This document shows positions 33,651-44,999 of a stretch of 64,000 bases of DNA, piece after piece; positions within the stretch are counted from its first letter, which is position 1, and every line of letters begins with the position of its first letter. The position numbers and the translations under genes are program-made. This DNA comes from Lepeophtheirus salmonis (taxonomy: Eukaryota; Arthropoda; Copepoda; Siphonostomatoida; Caligidae). The stretch covers positions 30,453,403 through 30,517,402 of the forward strand of contig NC_052138.2 in NCBI RefSeq assembly GCF_016086655.4, given 5' to 3'. The notes under the pieces were generated by a model, which was given only the letters and a program-made list of their open reading frames with translations, was not told the DNA's origin and did not search any database.

Positions 33651-35834
33651 TGAAAAAGGGGATCATACACTTATCTTTGCCCTGGCCTACCCACAAAAAA
33701 AACTGCCCTTTCGTCTAGGGGTGTCAAAAAATATACTGAGTGTGCTCCAAATTGAAGGAAGATCTGTTTAAATTAACGTAGAAACTAAAAAAATCCGCTC
33801 AGAAAGGAAAAACCTGATCGTGTGGCAATTATCGGTCCTCCTAAAATGTATGGACCAAATTTTTAAAGCACCCTCTAAAAAACCAAATTTTATCTACCAC
33901 TTATCTTTTCCCTGTTAAATTTTAAAGCACCCTCCACAATGCAAAATGTTTACTAATCTTATAACAATATATCTCAGTTGAATTAGTTGCAATATCTTTC
34001 ATTTACCAGAATAGTTTGAATTTATTCTAAATTTATTTCTAATCTAACCATATGTTAATTTTTATTTATAAAGATTGGTAAAAATGTATTGATGATGACG
34101 GCAGTTGCTGATATCTATAATGACGTCATTTAGGAAAGATTGTTTGAGGAGATTGCCTTTGTGTCCCATTCGTCTTTCAGATTTAAGATGAAACAAGGGG
34201 AGACGTCAACATTTTGAGACTTCTACATCCCAAGAAATTATACGCATTATTATCTAGCCATAAACCTAGATCTTCCAAGGGGAAAGATTTACCTAGACAC
34301 ACATAATACATGATACACATACGAAAAGGTAATATTCATCGATTAAACCAGACCTTTGACCCGAAATAGTACATCTAGTAGGAATAGCGTGTCATGGAGG
34401 CTGAAAGCTCTATAAATACATACATTCATAATAATTATTGTGAAATTACCTTACACCATCACGCTTTTCTTTAAAAACGTGAGATGGAGGAATAATCCAG
34501 TAATTGACAGTGTAAGTTTCGTCCATTCCTCTTATTTATAAAATAGGATGAGTAATATATGTATGACGTATAATAATGAATCAGAAGGTTCATACACATT
34601 CCATAATAAGTGTCATAATGCCTCATTTTGTGAGAAGCTTACGTTGGTGCAAAGAATTTTGTAGAGTATTCTCCAATGTACCATGATTAGAGAATAGAGC
34701 TTTTCAATTTATTGTGTGATATTTATATTTGCTATACATATATATATAGATAAATTACTTAATTATTTCAAGCGTATAAGACTCATTTCCTGTTGTCTAA
34801 AGAAATGAGTCATGGTTATATTTCTACTAGTGTAAAAACCATGATTGTTTTATAAGATGAATATAGTATAATGTGCGTACATTAGGGTGAGGATTATTTT
34901 CTAACTTTGTACACAAAAGCTTAAGCCTTTTTTTTTACACTCTATATTAAGGTGGAGCTTATTTCTTTTAATTAAAGAAATGTGGAACTGCAACCTTAAA
35001 AAAAATTTCCAAAAGACATAGTAAATAAATTTTGAAGGGCTTGGAAAGATATTTAGATATTTATTTTGGCCTTAATATCAACTTAAATCCTGGTGTTACA
35101 ACAAACTTTATGAATCAAGAAGTTTAGTTAAATTTACATACCATATAAGAAAAATTACATACCATTCTAGCTAAACAATGACTTTCGTTGATTTTGTTCA
35201 AGAATGTTTTTCTGACTATAAAAGAATCATGGTTTTGACTTTTGTATTTAAAAGCTGGTGTTGTGGCTAAAATAAGAGTGTTTAAACCATAAAAATGGTC
35301 TGAAAAGTCCTGGGCTTTACAAAGATGGTGCAAATTCCTCTTAGAAGTATAAAGAAAAGTATCAATAATATTCTTTGATCTGAGGTTTTTCGTTAATTGA
35401 TTTCATAATTAACATTTTTGTTGTTGATAAGGACACTATCATGGATTGTTTAGGAAAAAAAAATGCATAATTTAATAGAAGTATCGTATATTAGACCTTG
35501 TATTATTCATAAAAAATAAAAAAAGTGCACGCTATAATCGGTACAATAATACTTTATTTATTTCAAAAATTTTCATTTTAGTTGTGATTTAAAAAATATT
35601 GTTGAATAATTTACAATATTTATTTACTATAAAAATACTCTATTTTGACAAATAATAGGTCAATTTGTGGTGAAGGAACGGGAAAAGTAGAGTTACTATG
35701 ATTATATTCCAATTGTCAGTGTTGGCATGTCTGCACAGCGTTTTTACAGCTATATGTTAGCTTATTTTCAATTTTCAGAATAGGAATCCAAAACTTGCAG
35801 TATAATTTAATTACGATTTTATCACCGTTATTTT
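33651..35834. other. 2.2-kb gene-free stretch
   Basis: No supported gene. AAATTTTTAAAGCACCCTC and AAATTTTAAAGCACCCTCC (near 33858 and 33916) are a short local direct repeat. The 69-residue minus frame at 35124-35333 lacks motifs. Confidence 0.4.
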
Positions 35835-36260
35835 CAATTATGAGGTTTCATTACACACTAAACAAAAGCTAAAACAAAAATAAATAAGTTTTGTTTTTAT
35901 CCAATGTCTCTGAGTGTAAGAATGTCAGGGCAACAACACTGCGCCGGTGTCAGTGCCGAGAAGGCTCCAAGGACAATTGGTATCTCCCTCTCAACTCCCT
36001 ACAACATCAAGAAGTCCATTGCAGCCAAGAAGACCCAAAACTTCTGCAGCAACAATATCGTTTGGCCTCCTCTAGCTCTGGTCTCAACCCCTTGGACTTT
36101 GCGGCTTAGAGTGTGGGCCACATTTATCATTTAAATTTGAAATCGCTCAAAGCTGTCATAATCAATTTGCCAGTGTGTATTTCCTTGATTCCATAGAAAT
36201 CACGTTTTTCGTTATTTAGTCATGTTACGTCAAGTTTTGGTTCCCCATTCTCCAGTTAAT
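35835..36260 (+). mobile_element. Family G mariner deletion derivative, copy 1
   Basis: The ATG at 35904 gives MSLSVRMSGQQ, then a helix-turn-helix RTIGISLSTPYNIKKSI, then AAKKTQNFCSNN, followed at once by a decayed WPPxSSGLNPLDF segment (third Asp region) in another frame. The first and second Asp blocks are deleted. The 3' flank has TTCCTTGATTCCATAGAAAT, then CACGTTTTTCGTTATTTAG, both shared with copies at 45000-45540 and 53015-54190. The C-terminus itself is also lost. Confidence 0.75.
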
Positions 36261-36824
36261 AGTTTTTCACTCTGCATTTTAACACTAGCAAGGAAGGATC
36301 AATAAACTATATCTCAAAAGCTCGGCCTACTTTAAATAGATACCTACCTAGATACTAGTCTTGAATATTTAAATGTTTGTAGGGGTCATTAAACTAAATA
36401 TAAAACTAAAGTATCTACATCTACATCCGTTTACCAATTGAATGAGTTGAGTAATATCTCAAGTATCTTTTATGCAGGTATATTAGTTTGATATTTTTCA
36501 TAATTCAGCCTCAATTAAAGAATTTATGAGTCTTATAAGCGTTGGATATTCATAATAACTCAAAAAAACCTTGGGTATACCGAGTGGCACATTAAAATCT
36601 GAACACTTTGAATTTTAAACTTCAGCAAGATAAAATTTAATAATTAATAATAGAATTTCAATTTTTTTTTTTTAATGCTCCTTTAATTGGTTCGATGGAG
36701 AGTTGCACTGATTAAGTATAAGTAAAGATTATAGTATTACAATTACTCCATCTAACCTATGATTTTTTCTTGGTGAAATCCATATACATAAAGTATATTT
36801 CCTTCTCTAGGAATCACCTGGGCG
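36261..36824. other. Gene-free stretch
   Basis: No gene or repeat recognised. AT-rich, with poly-T near 36662-36675. Confidence 0.35.
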
Positions 36825-37535
36825 CGAACTTACACACATTGAACTCTTGGAAATAACTTTTCCCGAGCACGTTGCTCATGAGCAACAGTCCCTTTGATGT
36901 AGCCCTCTGTAATGACGCCCCATTGCTGACTGACAGTGGCTTTGAGGGCCTCGGTATTTGGATGACGAACACTACAGGCCTTATCCTCAACATGCACCCA
37001 AAAAGGGTAGTCAAGGGGGCCAAAAGAGTCCAAAAAGTGTTCTAAAGAACTCAAAAGAGTCTTGCAACGGAGGAAACGGGTTTATCTCATTGCTGCTGTC
37101 AAAAGTGGCCTCTCCACCCTCACAAGTCCCATCCACTTTTTTGATAGCCCTCTGAACAGTTTGGTATGAAACCCCAAAATATCTGGGAAAGGTCCTCATG
37201 GAATTGAGGGGATTTGCCGAGGCAATTTTCTTTAACTACTCCGAGTCCAGTTTGACTTTTTGACAAAGCTCTTATTCCTCTCTAATGTTTCAAACTTGCT
37301 GACGGCGTAGATGATGGTCCTGGAGACACCCAACTGCTTGGAGACCGCAAATGGAAATTTGCGGATCACGTTCCAGTTTCATTTTCTCGACTTGTACGTA
37401 AGCTAGAAAGCTCAGGTTCGTTTTGTTTTTTATCTAATTGTTTATGCTTTAATATATCGAAATATGAATTAATTTCAATCACTTAACCTTCAATAATAAT
37501 TGAATGTATAAGTGTTCATATTTCAATGGACCACC
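36825..37535 (-). pseudogene. mariner deletion derivative
   Basis: The minus strand shows SKQLGVSRTIIYAVSKFETL (first helix-turn-helix), then RTFPRYFGVSYQTVQRAIKK with VDG following (second helix-turn-helix). After an unalignable stretch it goes to LDYPFWVHVEDKACSVRHPN, then TEALKATVSQQWGVITEGYI (region of the third Asp). The first two Asp blocks are missing. The minus-strand sequence TACCGGGTGGTCCATTGAAA, ending at 37544, looks like the 5' terminal repeat. No clear partner is seen at the other end. Three overlapping minus frames and one plus frame here are pieces or shadows. Confidence 0.7.
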
Positions 37536-37544
37536 CGGTATTCA

Positions 37545-38240
37545 TGACAAAGTCACGGACCCATATCTATGATATGGTCATTCAACAAACAATGCTAATG
37601 CCTGATTCGGATGCGTCCTTAAGATTTTGTGCATCCCTTACATAAAAAATTCGTATCAAATTTACAGATATCCGTAATGCAAGGCCAAACTTTTAGCAAG
37701 TGTTTATTCCATATTGCAATCTATTATTCCTCGTGAATCATAATTTTGCATAACATGCTCACTACACATATATAAAGATAATATTTCTCCTTCCAAGGAT
37801 GGGTTCATAATAGGCATATAACTAAATATATGTACAAATTATCGACCTCCATGATATTTAAAGTAGGAAGAAGTTTCTTGGGAAGTGTGCATGTTTGCCC
37901 TTCTGGTTATAATTTGTATGTAATATGTAGTGGATGAAAGGAGAAGCAACAAGAACATCTTGTGGGATATGCTTTATATGGTATATGTACACATTATTTC
38001 AGAAATGATAGATTATAATTTATATTGAAAGTAGAGTGTGTCCCTACCGAATAAAAATCCTCTTGGACCAATATTATATATTTCAAGATGATTACATACT
38101 AAAAGACAATTACACATTACTCCCCATCAATTAAATAATCAATACACTGACTAATAGTAAAATATATAATTATGTGGAGAGAGCCTCCACATGGAGTCTC
38201 TTTGAAAAAAAGAACTCAACTCTCTTCAGGATTGATTCTA
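37545..38240. other. Gene-free stretch
   Basis: No gene or repeat recognised. Confidence 0.35.
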
Positions 38241-38349
38241 AATCAAATAACCTGTAAGGCTCCCAAATAAAGTTTTTGTAATTCTTCATCTTCGAATCGT
38301 GAACTAATTGTCTCAAGCTCCACAATATCAAGACTTCAAAAAGTACAAA
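38241..38349 (-). mobile_element. Family H derivative, copy 2, left fragment
   Basis: CTCAAGCTCCACAATATCAA, then GACTTCAAAAAGTACAAA, resembles 33067-33105 of family H copy 1 (CTCAACTTTGTCAAGACTAT, then CAAAAAATAAAAG). The remainder of this copy resumes at 39251 beyond the mariner insertion. The left limit is uncertain. Confidence 0.4.
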
Positions 38350-38475
38350 TACAGGGAGCGGGGATCAAATTGTCGCCAAAATATTTTTCTACAAAAAACA
38401 ACACAAAATATACATTTTTTAACTTTTTTATTGAAAATCAAAACTATGACGAGCATATAGGTATAGAGTAGCCAT

Positions 38476-39118
38476 TCATTCGATATAATCACCGTTGGCA
38501 TCAATAACGGCCTCAATACGGCCTCTGAACCGGCTGCAGGCTCTTCTGACCATCTCATTGTCCATGTTGCCAAATACCTCCTTGATGGAGTCCATCAGGC
38601 TGGCCTTGGTGCTATGGGGATGTCTGGGGCTATGTCGAGAGACATAGCCCCAGACAAAATAGTCCAAAGGATTAAGGTCGGGAGAGTTAGGAGGCCACAA
38701 ATCCTTAGTTACGACGTCATAACAGTTCTCGGTTTGCATGGATATTTTGGACACATGGCAGGGTGCTGAGTCCTGTTGCCACACCCAGGGCCTGTCTCCG
38801 GCCACCCCTTGGATCCAGGGAACCTGGTAGGGTCATCCTCAACCATGTTCTTCACCTTGTCGACAAAGTCGGTGTCCCTGACCTTCCTGTCGGTGCCCTC
38901 CTCCTTGGGTGCCCTCTTTATGGTGGCATCAACATCCCAGGTGTCCTCTAGCTTCTTACGGATACGCTGAACAGTCCGTAAATTCACTCCTAAGGTTGAA
39001 GCAATTGTTGAATTGGAGATTTCCCTTCCATTATTAACCAATGCCATGACTACGGCGGACCTCGAAAGCTCCTCGTTCCACTTATAGCTCTTTATCTCCT
39101 CATATGATTACGGCATGA
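38476..39118 (-). pseudogene. mariner transposase with central deletion
   Basis: The N-terminal half (start near 39118, one stop, then MALVNNGREISNSTIASTLG, with VNLRTVQRIRKKLEDTWDVD following) holds a helix-turn-helix, then KVKNMVEDDPTRF. Near 38815 it is joined, with a frame change, to VWQQDSAPCHVSK (second Asp), then WPPNSPDLNPLDYFVWGYV (third Asp, DD34D-type spacing), and a C-terminus ACSRFRGRIEAVIDANGDYI. The first catalytic Asp block (FSDEK type) is gone, so it cannot be an active enzyme. The C-terminal 109 codons are uninterrupted, suggesting a fairly recent loss. Plus-strand frames at 38763-38970 are shadows. Confidence 0.88.
38621..38656. repeat. Perfect 16-bp hairpin inside the transposase
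   Basis: TGTCTGGGGCTATGTC, loop GAGA, then the exact reverse complement. On the minus strand it encodes the VWGYVSRHS segment. Confidence 0.9.
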
Positions 39119-39250
39119 TGCTAACTGAACTACGTATCGTCAGCTGACAAGAATAGCTTTCCTATTTGGTAACCGGTTTTTTATTTGATAATGTCGTCTT
39201 CAAGTTATCAAGGTTTAAAGTAGGCGACACTTTGATCCCCGCTCCCTGTA

Positions 39251-39852
39251 GTATGAGATTTAAAGTATAAAAATTAAATGTCATAGTGGGCACCATTGGG
39301 TTCCCCCATGGCCTCAATCCTAGGACTTGCAGTTCTTCTTCAGGTATTTCTCCGACATGTGAGCCAACTCCTTCCCCAGTAGCCTTTAGGTCATACAAAT
39401 GGAAGGTGGCCCAAAGGTCTTCCTCTCAATAGCGTCTCAAACAACATAGTCAGGGAGATTACAGTGTGGTGAGAACGGGGGACACATTGACCATGTCCAG
39501 GAATTTGTCATGTTGTCTTCACACTCCTTTTGACAGGTTTTTTTTTTTTTTTTGGCCTTGTTACTTCCAAGCTTTCTCTCAAAGCACTTTTGTTATCTTT
39601 TAACTTCTTAATCAAGTTAATCAGACCCTTAGATCAAGAGATCATGCGGGAGATCGCATCCTAACTCATTACCACGTCAAAAAGCGCTCATACACGATTT
39701 CTTTTGACCTCCATCTCAGTTGTTCTTGGTCTGTAAGAAAGAAATTTGTTTTTACAAGAGTTGTTTGTTTTTATTGCTGTACCAGTTAATAAACATTAAG
39801 TGAAGGAAACAATTTTTCCAAAGTTTCATTCCCGATTCGCTGGGACACGCTA
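39251..39852 (-). mobile_element. Family H mariner deletion derivative, copy 2, main part
   Basis: The minus strand gives MEVKRN (ATG near 39715), then LIKKLKDNKSALRESLEVTR, then PKKKKKPVKRSV.TT.QIPGHG, then the C-terminal part. It is the same arrangement as copy 1 at 32930-33650, with the same join between the basic linker and the WPxSGPxx segment. The right end is TTCGCTGGGACACGCT plus TA. Multiple stops. The 78-residue minus frame at 39162-39398 is unsupported. Confidence 0.6.
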
Positions 39853-40504
39853 CATGTCTTCCTATACAAAGTGAAGGCAAATCCATTGTAGCTAGCAGAC
39901 TGAAATATTATCAGAAAAAGTAATGATTACATTTATATAAAATTGAATGGATGACTCATTGAATCACGCTATCCTACCTACCTAGGAGTACATATTTTAT
40001 AATTACAAGGCACATTGTCAAAAACATATTGATGAAGGGGAAATAGTCCATCATTGTAAGGTTATATATGATTGTTTGAAAATACAATTCCAACTAAAAG
40101 TCAGTATTAGACTATTTAATGTATATTACATATTTAAACATATGAGTACTTCATGTTCAGATATCATTTATATATTTTATATTGTGAATCCACAATAAAC
40201 TCGGGAACTTTAAAACATGATATATGGTAATACAATGGTAATATGGATATTATATTTTTATGCTCCTATAAACAAAGTTTTTTATCAGGGAAGAGAAACA
40301 GAAGGGTAACTTGGTTGACTGTTGGTGACATATGTCAACAAACACAAAACTATACTTCATTAATATACAATTTCATAGTATGTCCAGTTCCTTTCCCCTT
40401 CCACAGAGCATCATCTATCTCTCCATATTTCATCTCTCAACCTTTTCTTCAACTCCAAACAGAGAAATAAAGAATGTTGATAATTAAGTACTAACTACCT
40501 AATT
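39853..40504. other. Gene-free stretch
   Basis: AT-rich. A 75-residue plus frame at 40243-40470 lacks motifs. Confidence 0.35.
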
Positions 40505-40759
40505 AGGGTTGTCTGCAGGGGGTCAAAATATCAAAAAAAAAAAAAATTATATTTTTATATTTGAAATATATTTCTTGAATATTTTTTTTTTTTTTTTTTG
40601 AATAATTGTGTATTTCTGAAAAAAATTTCGGAAAAATTTGCTATTTTTTTTGAAATTTTGTTCCAAAAAATTTAATTTTTCGAATTTTTTTGTTGAAAAA
40701 TCAAGGCCTCCCCCCCTCCCAAAAAAAAAGATATATATATAATCCTGCGGACCCCCCAG
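40505..40759. mobile_element. Family E element, copy E4 (short)
   Basis: Left AGGGTTGTCTGCAGGGGG (40505-40522) and right CCTGCGGACCCCCCAG (40744-40759) form the inverted termini. The centre is A/T-rich, with GAATATTTTTTT and TTGAAATTTTGTTCC phrases. At 255 bases it is the shortest complete copy. Confidence 0.7.
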
Positions 40760-41929
40760 CTAATACATAAATTAAATCATTCCTCTCAACAACTGAACAG
40801 TTCTATGTTAAATCGTAGGCATATATGCACTTAGGTTAACAAAAACTGTTGTAGGGGACATGTACTTAGTTTCTATACTATTAGTCTGTTTATAGCCGAG
40901 GAAAGTGGCAACACACTTCGTTTATTAGTTGTCTGTTTGTTTATATTTTTAATTACTACAGAATCTGCCCCATCTTGCGGATATTTATGTTTTTTAGTTT
41001 CAGTGGCTAAACGAAAACTAAGTGATCAATATCTGCCCAATTTAGTCGTCTACGAGGGAAACTTTGTTTGACCGTTGGGGGGGGGGTATTGAGCCTAAGC
41101 CATGGTCCTGAAAAGCCCTGGCCTTAACAAAGAGAAAATTCAGCTGTTTTTTTCGTTAAAAATTGACTTTTTTTAAATTATTATTTTTCTTTTGACTTAT
41201 TTTATTTGCTTAATGGATCAGAGTCATCATATCACTTTGCAAGCCATTGCTTAGCTTGAACGGTATTTTGTCTCATCAAGAAGTGATTTAAAATTAAAAG
41301 ACTAAATTGTTTTTGTTCCATTGTTTTGGAAATAACAAAAGACACGTCACACTTAGCACAATAACTCACAGACTAAAAAACAAATTGTCTTTTGAAGCCT
41401 GGTTCTAACTAAAAATGATATTTTCTTAAATAGCGTCATCTATGTTTGACGTCCGGGACATTTCAGCCCATGTGTTACATCACCTTCCTTTAAAACTAAC
41501 TTGAGAAAAAATTTATCAAACCCCCTTTTAATTGAATTAATAATGTTGATTCTGCAAGAAAAAATTCCATAGCTCATAAGAAAAAATGATAAAGTAACAA
41601 CGTCATCTGTGAAATAATAAAAAGTGATATCTTGCAGGAGATGGAAAATTTTTCTTTGAAAAGGAATCTAATTTAGCTAACATTAGCTAACAGGGACGTT
41701 TTGTAACTTGGCTGAGAGCTTTGGTTTCTGTATGTTATATTCCTATAACTAACACTAATAGATGACCAGAGTAGGTAAATTGATAGCTGATAAAAAATAC
41801 AAAGGAGTTGTTGATGTTTCGGGGATTTGGTCCTTATATTTTGATGAAATTTCTATATTGTAAGCGACCAATCGTGAGGAAAGCGGGACTGGCTGTTTGT
41901 GTTATAGAGTTTTTTTATTTTCCAAAGCT
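40760..41929. other. Gene-free stretch
   Basis: G-run near 41079-41087. No gene or repeat recognised. Confidence 0.35.
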
Positions 41930-42245
41930 AGTATCATCATTATTTAATTCTTGAGAAGGGAACATCTAAGTATTTAATAATAACTAGTCCTTGTGCTCAT
42001 GAAATTTTTTACTTGGGAGTAAAAAATGCAAGAACTTGTTGAAATCTGAGTAGAATTGAGTATCGAAATCCGAGTGATTCCAGCCTTTTTGTATTTTCTG
42101 TACACAAAGAGAGATTTGTGTTTATTTCCTTCCTTTTTTAAGCTGTTTTCAGCTGATCTAATAAAACGTCATGACAGCTAAGCTGCTGTACTTCCAACCA
42201 TTCTTCAAATTGTGAGGCTTACCATGTTCATTTTCCGTTACTTTT
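41930..42245 (+). repeat. Family S repeat copy
   Basis: Blocks: TTATTTAATTCTTGAGAAG, AAGAACTTGTTGAAATCTG, GAGTAGAATTGAGTATCG, GATCTAATAAAACGTCATGA, CAGCTAAGCTGCTG and ATTCTTCAAATTGTGAGGC, with TTACCATGTTCATTTTCCG following. Confidence 0.65.
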
Positions 42246-42769
42246 ATTTTTGCATTCCCATTGCAGATTTTTAATTTTCATTTGACTTAAATCAACTTTT
42301 AAAAAAATCCAAAATAAACATGATTTAATATATAATAATAATTTTTTATATATTCTTATATTTATTAATTTCAAAATATACCCCCCCACTTAACCGTCAC
42401 TGGCTGGGGCAAGTATCCTTTATTTTGGAAATCAAAAGCTGGTCACCCTAATATGTATAGTGAAGCCTAACATTACCATTTTTGAAACCTCTTTTTGACC
42501 CATTCCTAAATATGTAAAGTGAAATAACAATTAAAATTCTTGACACTTTGTAAAATACCCTCCACATTGGCATTCTTTTATAATGCTTAGAACAAAGAGA
42601 AGGAGCATTTAATACCTTTTTTTTACTTGCCTCGTTTCCTGTAATTAAAGTTTAAATATATATATTGCATAGCTATATATAAACGTTCAGTGGAGAGTGT
42701 GTTATGTCTGGTTTAAATGAAATACGACATTTTCATTTCATTTGCCGTCTAAACTCATTATTTTTGTCT
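42246..42769. other. Gene-free stretch
   Basis: Nothing recognised. C-run near 42380. Confidence 0.35.
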
Positions 42770-42930
42770 CTATTCTTATGCACTCACATGTACTTGCTCA
42801 ATACTTAGATGTTCTATCCTCAAGAATGAAAAAAAAAATATTAACAGTATGACAAAATAAAATGAAAATGACTTGATGAGCCAAGGAGTACTTAAGTCAT
42901 TAGTCTGGCTGAGCTTTTAGCTAGACAATC
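42770..42930 (+). repeat. Family B repeat copy
   Basis: GCACTCACATGTACTTGCTC, AATACTTAGATGTTCTATCC, TCAAGAATGAAAAA and TTGATGAGCCAAGGAGTACT, then a short tail AACCTCATATAATGTCATAT. Confidence 0.6.
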
Positions 42931-43026
42931 TCACTGGAAAACCTCATATAATGTCATATTCGTTATTTTATATAGAGTACTTCTTTTCTTTTTTTAATAT
43001 GAGCATTAGCTTAACACCCCTGTTGA

Positions 43027-43055
43027 TAAAATATGAGTTTTCAACTCATATTTTA
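43027..43055. repeat. Perfect 13-bp hairpin, 3-nt loop
   Basis: TAAAATATGAGTT, loop TTC, then the exact reverse complement. Confidence 0.9.
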
Positions 43056-43237
43056 CATAATTTGAGTTGAATAAAGACATCTTGACACTCCTATTTTAAT
43101 TTTGGAGTATTATGAGCTATTGAAAATAATGTATGGTAGTCACAAATCATCACAACAAACACTTGAAATTGAAAAATATATTGAAGTTAATTGCAATCAC
43201 AAAGAGTTGTCAAATTCTAATACACTTATACGAGCAA

Positions 43238-43260
43238 AAAAATGAGCGTTGCTCATTTTT
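43238..43260. repeat. Perfect 10-bp hairpin, 3-nt loop
   Basis: AAAAATGAGC, loop GTT, then the exact reverse complement. It lies about 180 bases after the hairpin at 43027. Confidence 0.9.
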
Positions 43261-43334
43261 AATTGTGCTGGAGCAAGCTTATTACTTTAAAAAATGAGGG
43301 TTAGCTTGAGCAATCAAACAAAATAACTAACTGA

Positions 43335-43560
43335 CGGGAGGTCGCTCAGGATTTCTTGAGTGGACTAATACTTTGATTATATGTCCTTGTTGGATTCATA
43401 GTAGAATTTAGGATCAACGTTCGAGTAATTTCTAGTTACAAAGCGGTGTTTTGTATAATTCCTTCTACTGCTGCTGATATAATAAAACGGCATGACAGGT
43501 AAGCTTTTTTTCTCAAAAATATTCTGCAAATTGTCAGGAATATTTTTTTTTGTACATGCC
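43335..43560 (+). repeat. Family S repeat, partial copy
   Basis: TGTCCTTGTTGGATTCATAG, TAGAATTTAGGATCAACGTT, CGAGTAATTTC, CTGATATAATAAAACGGCAT, GACAGGTAAGC and AATATTCTGCAAATTGTCAG, in family order. The first third is missing. The 101- and 76-residue frames here are repeat shadows. Confidence 0.6.
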
Positions 43561-44999
43561 TGTAGGTCATATTTTAAACAACTCTCTGTGGTCATTACCA
43601 TTAAAGATTGTCTCCTGCGATCTCGATATGTCTTTGTTTTTACTCGGAAAACCCGATATATTATAAATAAATTATTTAACAACGAGCGTGCGCTTCATTT
43701 CATGGATTTTTTTGGGGTATGATTTCATAGCTCTATTTTGCCTCTTTGCCCAATAGTCCACCAAAAATTGACGATAAGACTCAACGACAAACGACACTGA
43801 CAATTGGAGAGGGTTCAAATGGAGATAGGGGACAGTTCAACTTTGCCCTTTGGAATAGGCAAAATTAGGAAAGCCATTAAGACCAAGCACACTGGCACTA
43901 TGAATATGCTAGGGACTACACCCTCAATTAGCGAAAAAATCTTGTTTTTCCCCGGGCAGACTAGTCGGCCAATTTAAGCTATTTTTTCTTGCATCCTGAT
44001 TATCTTGCTTGTATTGTGCATGTTCTATATATATATCAAATGAAAGCTGATAATCTATCCTTCCAGTTAAGTAACTGAAACTTTTTATTTAAATCATGCG
44101 ATTGAAAATACTTTCAATAATTTTCCCTATCCAAGTACTTGAAATTTTTTTCCTGAATAATCAACGAATTATGATAAGAGCACATTATTCAGATTGCCAA
44201 CTACATTTTAAAAATATCATACGCGTTCTAGATTATATCTCATACATCTCTAATAATAACTAATGACCCTATGAAAAGGCATTTTTATTTGTACTTATGT
44301 AATAATAAAAATCGATTTTTAAAGAAAACAAAAGTTGCTACGAAGATTAAAAATCCCTTTTATTTTTAAAAGAAGAATTCGAAAAGAAATATCAGCTCAT
44401 AAATTATATTCGAAAAGAAGAAAGAATTTAGATATTTGAAACTCGTTAGATAATATATTAATATTTTACACACAGAGAGTTCAAATTTCAAATGATTCAT
44501 TTTATGGAGTTAATTCTACTTTAAAACAAGGCTTGTCTCACTTTTTTTTCCCCTAAAAGCAGATTTTTAAATCCATTAAATTTAAAACATTAGTCAAAAA
44601 TTTGATTCATTAATAAAATAAAAATAAAAATAGCTAATGAGATTCAGTGTGGCCACATTGAAATGGCTACTACAAGAAATATCTGGCATTTAAGGGAGTG
44701 TCAGGAAGAAGTGCAATGCCACGGGGTCCCCAACAGTCAAACATTTCATCCTAATAATTAGATTGATATTTTATTATTAGGGATGTCTCAAATAAACCTT
44801 ACTTACTAAAGCAGGATTTTCAGTTACCTCACGGACTATAAGCAGCATTCATAGATAAATAAATATATAGAAATCATAAGACATACAAAAAGCTGTTCCA
44901 TTGCCTTCAGATGTTATTTTTGGTGTGTTATACACACTACGTACCAAAAACTTCAAGTAGGATAGTTTATTTACGAAAAACGTGTTTTAAATGGAATCA
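43561..44999. other. Gene-free stretch
   Basis: No supported gene. The segment 43780-43970 is noticeably less A/T-rich than its surroundings, but I recognise nothing in it. Confidence 0.35.

Larger units (their letters stand above)
38350..39250 (-). mobile_element. mariner element with near-perfect 28-bp terminal repeats
   Basis: TACAGGGAGCGGGGATCAAA at 38350 and its reverse complement ending at 39250 pair over 28 bases with one mismatch, including the TA target dinucleotide at each side. The element is 901 bases, against roughly 1.3 kb for full-length mariners, because the transposase centre is deleted. It is less decayed than the other copies. It appears to sit inside family H copy 2. Confidence 0.85.
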
